Shown: positions 27,224-34,300 of the stretch, piece after piece
How the letters are laid out: every line of letters starts with the position of its first letter
How positions within the stretch are numbered: the stretch's first letter is position 1
Assembly: GCA_005503085.1 (NCBI GenBank)
Contig: SCOI01000030.1
Span: 1 to 43,248 of the forward strand
Length of the DNA stretch: 43,248 bases
Source of the DNA: Burkholderiales bacterium C2
Lineage (GTDB): Bacteria; Pseudomonadota; Gammaproteobacteria; Burkholderiales; Burkholderiaceae_C
Reading direction: 5' to 3'
Translations under genes and position numbers: made by a program
The notes under the pieces: model-generated
Seen by the model: the letters and a program-made list of their open reading frames with translations, nothing else
What the model was told of the DNA's origin: nothing
Databases searched by the model: none

Positions 27224-27514
27224 ATGAAACAAGTCGATTACTGGCGCTGGCGCCTGAAGGCCCAGACACACGGCGGCGCTGTCTACAACAGCCGCCATGT
27301 CATGACCGAAGCCCAGGCGCTGGCTCAAGACCCCGGCGCGGTGCGCATCCCGGGGACGCACCAGGTCATCGAGGTGGCCGATACCGACGAAGAGCTGGCG
27401 GCCAGGGCGCCGACCACAAGGATCCACATGGAGCACGCCTTCGCCGCGGCTGCGGCTACGGATACCCGGCCGGAAACACCGCCTCGGCCTCCGCAATCTG
27501 CAGATGCACGTTGA
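27224..27514 (+). CDS. Small prophage-end protein of unknown function, probably SOS-regulated
   Basis: 96-aa protein beginning MKQVDYWRWRLKAQTHGGAV, then HVMTEAQALAQDPGAVRIPG and an E/A/P-rich tail. The first 65 residues resemble small hypothetical proteins common in Burkholderiales, as far as I recall; no function is known to me. It is the only plus-strand gene in the left arm of the prophage, sits 150 bp from the att scar, and its start abuts the LexA-type box, leaving almost no 5' leader. It overlaps the end of the opposing 70-aa gene by 59 bp. Confidence 0.6.
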   Translation: MKQVDYWRWRLKAQTHGGAVYNSRHVMTEAQALAQDPGAVRIPGTHQVIEVADTDEELAARAPTTRIHMEHAFAAAAATDTRPETPPRPPQSADAR

Positions 27515-27668
27515 CGTGATCCGGCGGGCAGTCCGGCATGTGCCGCACCACGCGGCAGACCTTGTAGTGCTTGCCGTCGATGCAGAGCTCGTCCCCCACC
27601 CGAGGGGTCTCAAGCTCGAGCGATTCGAGCAAGCAGCGGCCGGAAAGGTACAGGAAGACGCGAATCAT
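27456..27668 (-). CDS. Small phage protein at the end of the lysis cassette
   Basis: 70 aa, beginning MIRVFLYLSGRCLLESLELE and containing PRVGDELCIDGKHYKVCRVV and a His-rich segment. No domain is recognised. The start overlaps the Rz stop (ATGA), the same coupling used through the whole cassette, so it is a genuine late gene. Similar small proteins follow lysis genes in other phages, role unknown. Confidence 0.65.
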   Translation of the reverse strand: MIRVFLYLSGRCLLESLELETPRVGDELCIDGKHYKVCRVVRHMPDCPPDHVNVHLQIAEAEAVFPAGYP

Positions 27669-28189
27669 GGTGTCAGGGCCTCATAGGAGCGCTGGCAGAG
27701 CTGGCCGGCCCGGCGGCTTGCATCAGCAAAGAGGACAACTCCTTCCGCAGCCTCGTCCAGCCGGCCGAACAAGATGGCTGACAGATCGTCGGCGGGTCCG
27801 GCTGCCGGGCTGCTGCTGGAAGCGGCGGGGTCTCGCGCTCGATCACGGAGGGAGGTGGCGAGATCCTGGGCGTAGCGCTGCAGCTGGCCAGCGCCAGCGC
27901 GCAGGCGATCAGCATCAGCCTGGGCGGCCAGGCGGGCGAGGTATTCGGCATCTCGTGCCTCCTGTTGGAGTTTGGCGGTGCGGGCGGCCTTGGCGGCCTC
28001 GGCGGCCAGCGCCTCGCGGGCCTGGCGCTCCTGCGTCTCGCGGTACTCGGCAAAGGTGCGGCCGATCTTGTCGACCTCTCCGCGCGCGGCTACAGCCTCG
28101 CGCCACTGCCAGCCGGCCAGCAGCATCGCCACGGCCAAGCCAAGGCCCAGCGCCGGCGCAAGGATGCGCTGGGCCAGGCCGGCGATCAT
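27665..28189 (-). CDS. Rz-type inner-membrane spanin subunit
   Basis: 174-aa protein with one N-terminal membrane helix (about residues 10-28, LAPALGLGLAVAMLLAGW) and a long Ala/Arg/Glu coiled coil (30-125), the layout of i-spanins that bridge the periplasm and fuse the two membranes at lysis. It overlaps the endolysin gene upstream by ATGA and contains a complete Rz1-like gene in another frame, which strongly supports the call. Confidence 0.85.
   Translation of the reverse strand: MIAGLAQRILAPALGLGLAVAMLLAGWQWREAVAARGEVDKIGRTFAEYRETQERQAREALAAEAAKAARTAKLQQEARDAEYLARLAAQADADRLRAGAGQLQRYAQDLATSLRDRARDPAASSSSPAAGPADDLSAILFGRLDEAAEGVVLFADASRRAGQLCQRSYEALTP
27673..27951 (-). CDS. Rz1-type outer-membrane spanin lipoprotein, nested inside Rz
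   Basis: Out-of-frame gene inside Rz. From ATG 27949-27951 it encodes 92 aa with a lipoprotein signal: basic start, hydrophobic MLIACALA and lipobox LASC (Cys at residue 24), then a proline-rich stretch (PRISPPPSVIERETPPLPAA), as in o-spanins. A perfect Shine-Dalgarno AGGAGG (27958-27963) sits 6 nt before the ATG. The lipidated Rz1 pairs with Rz across the periplasm during lysis. The nested arrangement is the lambda type. Confidence 0.85.
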   Translation of the reverse strand: MPNTSPAWPPRLMLIACALALASCSATPRISPPPSVIERETPPLPAAARQPDPPTICQPSCSAGWTRLRKELSSLLMQAAGPASSASAPMRP

Positions 28190-28680
28190 GGGCGAATGAA
28201 GGCCAGCGCCTTCGCGTAGTTTCCGGCCCAGCGGTCCGGGTGTGGCTTGCCCGGCCGCCAGTTCCGCAGGTAGTAGGCCCAGGCCCCCTCCTGGTCGCCG
28301 AGCGCTGGAAGCGGCCGAGGATCCGTGAACAAGAGGAGCCGAGCGAAGGCGATCGCCAAGACGTCATCGGCCTCCATCTCGGCCAGCACGACGGAAGACG
28401 TCGCGCCAGCGATGCGGCGGGCGGCGCAGATCTCGGCAGCCAGCTCACGGCTTGCCAGATGGGTCAGGACACCACGCACGCCGCCCAGCTCAAACTGCGG
28501 CAGCCCGCGCGCCGGGCCCTTGCCGCCGCCCTTGACGCGCTGCACCCTATCAACCAGGCCGCTTTCCTGGAGGCAGATCGCCAGCAGCAGGCAGCGAGCC
28601 TCCGGCGTGTCAAGCTCGGCGGGCAGCAGGTTCAGCGCGGGATTGATCGCGCTGATGGTGACGGTGTGCAGCGCGTTCAT
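28186..28680 (-). CDS. Phage endolysin-like protein (lysozyme/transglycosylase fold)
   Basis: 164 aa. The segment LLLAICLQESGLVDRVQRV offers a catalytic-type Glu within an ES motif, followed by GPARGLPQFELGGVRGVL and AGNYAKALAFIRP, the layout of small phage lytic transglycosylase-like enzymes. The mild N-terminal hydrophobicity does not form a clear signal peptide, so release would need the holin. It lies between holin and Rz with ATGA overlaps on both sides. The exact bond cut is unknown. Confidence 0.72.
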   Translation of the reverse strand: MNALHTVTISAINPALNLLPAELDTPEARCLLLAICLQESGLVDRVQRVKGGGKGPARGLPQFELGGVRGVLTHLASRELAAEICAARRIAGATSSVVLAEMEADDVLAIAFARLLLFTDPRPLPALGDQEGAWAYYLRNWRPGKPHPDRWAGNYAKALAFIRP

Positions 28681-29087
28681 GGCTTCGGCGCCATCGCGCC
28701 ACGGATAGCGTCAGCCAGTTCGGCCAGGTCCTTGTCCCGCCTGCGCTCCATCCACTTGAAGCCAGCGCGGACCAGCAGCCAGCCCGGCAAGCCGCAGGCA
28801 AAGACGATGCCCAGGCCGGCGATCAACGCCACATAGGTCTGAAGGTCGGGCGCTCCGATGACATGCCGCAGCAGGTCGAAATGGATGATCACCGCCGCCC
28901 CGCCGGCCAGACTGGACAGCACGGTGCTGATCAGCGCGACCGCCAACTCCCGGAAGGACTTGGGCCAGGTCATCAGCATGACCACGATGGCCGCCAGCGT
29001 GACACCGCCAGCGGCCATCCCGGCCGCCCCCCCGATCAGTTTCCACCCCGCAAGGCCTGCCGCCCCACTCGCACCGTCAGCTGCCAT
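28677..29087 (-). CDS. Putative holin
   Basis: 136-aa membrane protein with three hydrophobic segments (about 20-43, 52-75, 85-108) and a charged C-terminus (KWMERRRDKDLAEL), the layout of class I holins. I chose the internal ATG 29085-29087 (MAADGASGAAG), which has GGAG 6 nt upstream; the frame opens seven codons earlier without a ribosome-binding site, leaving room for a dual-start antiholin. Overlaps the endolysin start by ATGA. Confidence 0.75.
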   Translation of the reverse strand: MAADGASGAAGLAGWKLIGGAAGMAAGGVTLAAIVVMLMTWPKSFRELAVALISTVLSSLAGGAAVIIHFDLLRHVIGAPDLQTYVALIAGLGIVFACGLPGWLLVRAGFKWMERRRDKDLAELADAIRGAMAPKP

Positions 29088-29176
29088 GGCCCGCTCCGCA
29101 TTGAACATGCGGCTATTGCAAGGCCCAAAGCAGCAAAGTCAACCCGCGCCGACGGCGCGCAGCCCCCTCGGACTAC

Positions 29177-29389
29177 TCATCCAATTGCCGTTCTCGCGTT
29201 AAGCGCCAACCGCCCGAGCAGCGCACTAGTCACCATTTGCGCGTGAAACTCCTCTTCCCGCTGATGATGGCCGTTTCCCGCCTCAGAAATCGAGGCGCTA
29301 AGGCGTTCCATCATCATCTGATGGCGCACCTCAAACGGTACGGAGTCGCTGATTTGGCCGGCGGCAGCCGATCTGCTATCCTTCTTCAT
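29177..29389 (-). CDS. Small phage protein between antirepressor and lysis genes
   Basis: 70 aa from ATG 29387-29389 (MKKDSRSAAAGQISDSVPFE, then HQMMMERLSASISEAG), with Shine-Dalgarno GGAGG about 9 nt upstream. The frame opens earlier, but those residues overlap a hairpin and lack a ribosome-binding site. Soluble and mostly helical; no domain recognised. Its leader and start codon are complementary to the predicted antisense RNA at 29389-29462. Confidence 0.55.
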   Translation of the reverse strand: MKKDSRSAAAGQISDSVPFEVRHQMMMERLSASISEAGNGHHQREEEFHAQMVTSALLGRLALNARTAIG

Positions 29390-29462
29390 GAGTCTTTCCT
29401 CCAAGATTGAACTCAACCCAGAAGCCCTTGCCGGTTGCACCCGACAGGGGCTTCGCCTTTTT
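29354..29462 (+). ncRNA. Predicted short antisense RNA with its own promoter and terminator (sar-like)
   Basis: Plus-strand promoter TTGGCC (29354-29359), 17-bp spacer, TATCCT (29377-29382) gives a start near 29,389. A terminator follows: GAAGCCC (29421-29427) pairs with GGGCTTC (29448-29454), then GCC and five T (29458-29462). The product would be about 74 nt and complementary to the whole gap between the antirepressor stop (29,465) and the start codon of the 70-aa gene, including its Shine-Dalgarno. P22 makes a 68-69-nt sar RNA antisense to its arc-ant gap. Promoter prediction by eye is weak evidence; the terminator is convincing. Confidence 0.42.
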
Positions 29463-29464
29463 CG

Positions 29465-30205
29465 TCACGCGGCCACCTTGTCGCGCTCGAGGATCTCAGC
29501 CAGCCGCGCCATGCCACGCGCCGTAACGCGCACTTGGGTGCCGACCCACTCGGACCCATCAGACTTTTCGCCTGTGGTCACCTTGTGCTCCAAGACGCCC
29601 TGCGTGATCCTGGTCTGGTAGGCCAACCAGCCACCGCCCATCGGCCGGCGATGAATCCAGCCGATCTCCTGCAACTTGGCCAGGAACTTCTTCGGCTGCA
29701 TCTGCAGGTCCTTCGCGGCATCAGTGAGGCAGAAGCTGCCGTCCGAGTGCTTGGCGATGCGATCGAGCGCCGCAGCCTTTGGCTCGGCCAGCGCCAGCTG
29801 AGCCACGACTGCCGCTTTCTCGCCCTCCAGTTGGAGGCGCTCTTGCTCGGCCTGCATGGCTATCTGGATCAGCTCCAAGCGCGACAAGTTGGCCGGGCTC
29901 AGCGCAGTCGGCCGGGCTTCGAGTTCTTGCCAGCGGTCGATGATGCGGGCGCGCACCTGGACGCTGTAGCCGGACACCAGGATGAGCGTTTCCCGCTTCG
30001 GCAGCGCCAGGATGGGGTACTCCTGGCCGTTCTGCGGGTCGCGGTGGGTCTGCTCAAAACTGAGCAGACCCCCTTCGCCGTGCAATTCCACTAGCATGGC
30101 CCGCGCGTCACGCAGGACGTTGCGGTGTTCCTTGCCAGTCAACTCGGCTATCTCGCGGCTGGTCATCGTCAGCGGCGCGCTGCCGGTTTGCATGAGGGCG
30201 TTCAT
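29465..30205 (-). CDS. Phage antirepressor with Rha and KilAC domains
   Basis: 246-aa cytoplasmic protein. Residues about 12-95 match the Rha regulatory family (PLTMTSREIAELTGKEHRNV, then PKRETLILVSGYS); residues about 145-235 match KilAC (FCLTDAAKDLQMQPKKFLAK, then GWIHRRPMGGGWLAYQ). Such proteins inactivate a phage repressor or otherwise redirect lysis/lysogeny. Its start overlaps the stop of the Arc-like gene (ATGA, 30202-30205), as expected for an arc-ant pair under one promoter. Confidence 0.88.
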   Translation of the reverse strand: MNALMQTGSAPLTMTSREIAELTGKEHRNVLRDARAMLVELHGEGGLLSFEQTHRDPQNGQEYPILALPKRETLILVSGYSVQVRARIIDRWQELEARPTALSPANLSRLELIQIAMQAEQERLQLEGEKAAVVAQLALAEPKAAALDRIAKHSDGSFCLTDAAKDLQMQPKKFLAKLQEIGWIHRRPMGGGWLAYQTRITQGVLEHKVTTGEKSDGSEWVGTQVRVTARGMARLAEILERDKVAA

Positions 30206-30354
30206 TGCTTTGCCCCCTGCTTCGTCGCAGCTTCGGCCAAGATCTTGTTAATCAGCCAGTGAACCGACCGCTCTTGGCTGGCTGCTTGCTGCTTAAGTAC
30301 TTGATGAACAGGTACCGGTATGCGAACCTGCACCTGTTGAGTCCCCTCTCGCAT
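30202..30354 (-). CDS. Arc-like ribbon-helix-helix repressor
   Basis: 50-aa protein. It begins MREGTQQVQVRIPVPVHQVL, with the RHH beta strand QVQVRIPVPV and two helices (HQVLKQQAAS; SVHWLINKILAE), the size and fold of P22 Arc (53 aa). Start ATG 30352-30354 has GGAG 5 nt upstream. It precedes and overlaps the antirepressor gene, so it probably represses the shared promoter, limiting antirepressor synthesis. It is short enough to be missed by automated gene finders. Confidence 0.8.
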   Translation of the reverse strand: MREGTQQVQVRIPVPVHQVLKQQAASQERSVHWLINKILAEAATKQGAKQ

Positions 30355-30455
30355 AGTGGCTCCAGAAAGTGATAGCAAATGGATAGTATCGCCGTTTGAT
30401 ATGGTACCAAATACATATAAGTCATATCATCGTGAATTGCGACTACGATTGACGC
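30355..30455. promoter_or_regulatory. Divergent control region of the immI-like locus (promoters and operators)
   Basis: AT-rich 101-bp gap. On the minus strand TTGGTA (30405-30410), 16 bp, TACTAT (30383-30388) form a good promoter for arc-ant, with a leader of about 22 nt. TGATAG-N8-TAGTAT (30370-30389) overlaps its -10 and has the same outline as the P22 Arc operator as I remember it (TGATAG-N8-TACTAT). TGATATG (30397-30403) and CATATCA (30423-30429) form a 7-bp inverted repeat spaced 19 bp, a possible Mnt-like operator; GTTTGA and TATAAG, 16 bp apart, could serve the plus-strand gene. Confidence 0.5.
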
Positions 30456-30914
30456 ATGAGCAAAGATCTCCCACCGAGTCGCTTGGCAGACCAATTTGTT
30501 GTCCGTTTCCCAGATGGCATGCGCGACCAGATCGCCGATGCCGCCAAGGCGGCCGGCCGCAGCATGAACGCCGAGATCATTCATCGCCTGCAAGAGAGCT
30601 TGAGCAGCAAAGGGATGGCGCCCGAGATCCAAGATCGCTGGGCGCGCATTCGCAGCCTTGAGCGACGAAAGAACGTGCTTTTGATGAACATCGCCCAGCA
30701 TCAAGCGATGGCGCTTCATCTCACAGATCGAATCGCGGAAGCTATGGCCTCTGGCAACAAGGATGAGCAAAGATCGCTTCAGATGGAGAGAAACAGCTCG
30801 CGCTCTGAGATCTATCGCTACGAAGGCGAAATGTTCAACATAGCCAAAGAGATTGATGACCTCTACGAGCAGGTTTCAACTGATGCACCTGGATCAAACG
30901 TCCGGATTATTTAG
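30456..30914 (+). CDS. Mnt/Arc-family ribbon-helix-helix repressor with coiled-coil tail
   Basis: 152-aa protein. Residues 9-50 form an RHH domain: strand DQFVVRFPDGM, then RDQIADAAKAAGRSMNAEII; the GRSMNAE motif matches GRSMNSE of P22 Mnt. Residues 60-145 are a charged heptad-rich coiled coil, longer than the tetramerising tail of Mnt. It is divergent from the arc-ant pair, the position of mnt in P22. Codon use is noticeably more AT-rich than the late genes. No strong ribosome-binding site is visible. Confidence 0.85.
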   Translation: MSKDLPPSRLADQFVVRFPDGMRDQIADAAKAAGRSMNAEIIHRLQESLSSKGMAPEIQDRWARIRSLERRKNVLLMNIAQHQAMALHLTDRIAEAMASGNKDEQRSLQMERNSSRSEIYRYEGEMFNIAKEIDDLYEQVSTDAPGSNVRII

Positions 30915-30970
30915 GCCAGTAGTTGGTAGCAGTGGCGGCACCCCGCGCCATCACGGGGAAGGGAGAGAAC

Positions 30971-31393
30971 ATGAAACGCAGGCTCATCGGCGCGCTATTG
31001 GCTATCTGCGCATCCGCCAGCAATTCTTCCGGTGATGGATGGAAGGCGTTAATGGTTCTTGATGATGGCGATCCTGGATCTTCGGCAGTCGCTGAGCTCA
31101 ACGAGAAGTCCATCACTACCGGAGGTCCGGGGCCGCGAGCTTGGTTCCGAATCTCGTACGTAAGGCCGCAGGGATCTCCGGCGAGTCCTGCGTCCCAATA
31201 CAAGTCAGTCTCCATGCGGGTTCGGATCGACTGTCAGGCACAGGAGATCCATGTGACTGACTACATCGAATATGCCGACAGATTCAGCGCGGGCCCCGTC
31301 ATCACAACCATAAGCGGTATCGCCGACAAGATGTTTCCATCGCCGCCATCCTCACTGGGCGAGGGGCTGGTGCGCCGCCTCTGCGCTCGCTAG
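30971..31393 (+). CDS. Secreted protein resembling surface-adhesin E (prophage moron)
   Basis: 140 aa from ATG 30971 (GGGAGAG just upstream). Signal peptide MKRRLIGALLAICASAS, then a small domain with early W (GWKALMVLDDG), RAWFRISYVRPQG, and two cysteines (RIDCQAQ; LCAR at the C-terminus) that could form a disulfide; this is the outline of the surface-adhesin protein E family. It follows the Mnt-like repressor by 56 bp on the same strand, so it is likely expressed in the lysogen and could alter the host surface. It ends tail-to-tail with the giant gene: the four bases CTAG (31390-31393) give both stop codons. Confidence 0.65.
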   Translation: MKRRLIGALLAICASASNSSGDGWKALMVLDDGDPGSSAVAELNEKSITTGGPGPRAWFRISYVRPQGSPASPASQYKSVSMRVRIDCQAQEIHVTDYIEYADRFSAGPVITTISGIADKMFPSPPSSLGEGLVRRLCAR

Positions 31394-34300
31394 CCTTCAT
31401 CTTCCTCATCGTCGATGGCAAACCGGCCGGCTGCCAATGCATCGCGCCGACTGGCGGGCAGGTAGATGCCGTTTTGTGCCTGATTGCGCCGGCGCGCTCG
31501 CTCTCGCAAACTCTGACTGAGTTGCGCACCAGTGATGCTGCGCTCCGGGTTCTTTGCGTTGAAGTCAGCGATCTCGGCGCGGATGTCTGCTGCGCCGCCC
31601 TGGTCGCCCGCCTCCATGGCTCGCGCATACTGGCGCTTTAGATTGGAGCGCCGGTCCTGAAGCGCTTTATCAGCTTTGTAGACCGCCGACTTGCCCTCAG
31701 TGGCTCGGCGCACATTGCTTGGAGAAAGGCCGAATGCTTGCCCAACCACGCCGGCTGTCCCGACCTCCTCGACTATCTCGATACCGGTCTTGTCGACAGC
31801 CCCGTCTGTGCCATAGCGGATCGCTTTCAAGACCGATTTAATGGCGCTCGGCATCATCTCTTCCAAACCGCGCTGGAACTGCCCTTCGCCCATTTGCTGC
31901 ACCCCCTTCAGGAAGTTGCCGGCTATGCCATAGACCGGGCCCGCGGCAGCCGCCAGGGCAGCTTTCGCCAGGTCCTGCCCCTCAAGACCTTCTTGCACAT
32001 CCGGTAGGATCAGTTTGTCGAGGCCGACACGGCCAGATATGTCCCATGGTGTTGCTCGCGAAACACCGCGCGCCATGATCTCGCCGGCCTTCTGGCCGAA
32101 TGTGTCGGCGAGCACGTTCTGCAGAGCCGCCTCGGCGTCCCAAGGCTCATCGTCGGTAGAGCCTAGCATTGACGCCGCGGCAAGCAGGGTAGTGACGAAT
32201 GGAAGGCCAAGAGCACCAGCAGCGGCCGCATGCGTCACGAGCAGGCCGGCCAGCGTCTTCCTAGCCTGCATGCGATCTTCTGGCTTCAATCCCTTCGTCG
32301 ACAGGTAGGCCTGCCGGCCAAGGGTGTAGACCATGTTTTGACCGAACTGCTTGAACAACAGCAGGACCTTCGCCCAGTTGCCCTGCATGATGCGAGGCCT
32401 GTTGCTCGCGCTGTAGTCGAAGTGCCCGTCATAGGTCGCCTTTGTGGCCTGATCAACGGCCGACTCGTGATCGGCGCCAGCATCGCGGGAAAGGCGATAC
32501 CCCGCCATGAATGTCGCTTGACGATTAAAACGCTCTGCGTGATGGAACAGGAAGCCTGTCCACTTCATCACCGTCCGCAGCTTCCACTGCATCGCACTGT
32601 CTTCGCCCTGCGCTAGGCCGGCGAGGTCATGAGCTTGGGTGACGTCAATGACGCCAGCCCGGACGGCTTCGTTGTATGCCCGCAGTTCGTCACCCGTGAG
32701 CACCTTGGAGATGTCGTTGACGTTGGCTGCGGCCTCTTTCGATGCCCGCGCCAGGGCGGCGCTGGCTTTTGCGAAACCCCACTTCGCGCCCATCTGGGGA
32801 AGCGCGACAAGTGGCGTCTGCAGCAGGTTCACCATGGCGGAAGCTGGCGATGCTCCAAGGTGGAAGACGAAGCCTATGCTGGTCAATGCAGTGGACAGCG
32901 GATGCGTCTGCGGATTCATCAGCGTGGCATGGCGGGCCTTCATCTCATCCACCACCTGCTGCGCCTTCACCGAGTCGACACCGTCGACCTCCTTGCCGTC
33001 ATCTACCTGCTGCTTCATGTCTTCAAGGCTGGACTGCAACTGGTCGGCATAGCGTAGTTTGGCAAGGTATCGCGCGCCGTGAAAGGCGCTCTGAGCGAAG
33101 GCCCGACGAGCATCACTGGAGAAGCCAGGCGTGCCCTTCCGATGGATGCCGTGCTTCGCCCAACTCAGGTCTGGCAGGGAGGCGAGATAAAGCTGGCCGA
33201 CGGCATCGGTCAGGGCCTCGTCGGCGCCCTGCTCCTCGATTACCGCGAACAGATCCTTCATGAAGCCCGGGCCAGGCGAGTCGAAGGCAGCATTGAACGA
33301 TGGGTCTTTCAGAACTTTGCCAACTTGGTAACCTTTGGCCGATGGGTAGTCTCGGCGCAAGCGCTCACGTGTAGCTTCCGCCTGATTGACCGTCTCGGCC
33401 CGGCTGACACCGATGATCTTCCCGTGAGAATCACGGACAAGGATTACGTAGTCGCCGAAGCGAGCTAGGGGCGCATAAAACCCCTTGGTTCGCTCAGTGA
33501 AGGTTTCGCGCATCTGTTCCAGCAGCCGATTCCTGGCCTTCTCGGTCATCTTGGTCCGGACCAATCGATCCTCGAGTGCTTGCTGCACCTTCTCGAAGTG
33601 AGCGCTGTAGAAATCCCGAGCCTCGCCGAGCACTTTCTTCGCTTCAGGACTCAGGGCGTTGTAGTCCGACCGAAGAGAGCGCCACTTCGCCTTGTCGTCT
33701 CCCTGCACGTAGTCTTTGGATGGATCGATCTGAGCCAGCGTCGCGTCGTGCATCAGGTCTGCCAGCTTTATCTCGTCAGGGAGCTTCGCCCAACGCGTGG
33801 CGAGTTGGTCTGCCTCGGCGCCGGTATCGTTCTTCTCAGCGTCCATGCGCTGGACCAGCTTGTCATACTCCGCGAGCGCCGGGATGTCGCCTTTGAACAA
33901 GTCCACGATCTGACGCCGGCCGAGGAACTGCATTGCCATCCCGCGATAGTGCTTCAGAACACCCTCGGGCTTTCCCCTCACATCGAAGGCTGCGCCGCCC
34001 TCCTTGGCTCGACTCAGAACCGGCATCTCATCCCGGCTCATCGCCATCTCCGGCTCGCCGCTCGGCGCCGGCGCAACGCCGCGGCCCTGAACAGCAGCGC
34101 GCGCCTGGCGGAGCAAGTCCATCACCTCGGCCTGAGTCTTGTTCTCCATCCAGTCGGCGACATGGTTGAGCCCAGCGGCCCGCAGCGCCTTCTGGATCTT
34201 GGCGGCCAGCCAGCGCCAGCTGCTGATCGGCTCGTTCCGGCCAGCCCGGTCCGCCAGTGCCTCCTCGACCGCGAGAAGCGCGACCTGTCGCTGAGCGTCG

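Noticed and set aside
29388-29621. Plus-strand ORF starting MSLSSKIELNPEALAG
   Set aside because: It runs through the terminator hairpin and antisense to the antirepressor; no ribosome-binding site.
30252-30770. 172-codon minus-strand ORF covering the divergent control region
   Set aside because: It overlaps both RHH genes in another frame and crosses the promoter region; the RHH proteins are clearly the coding solution.
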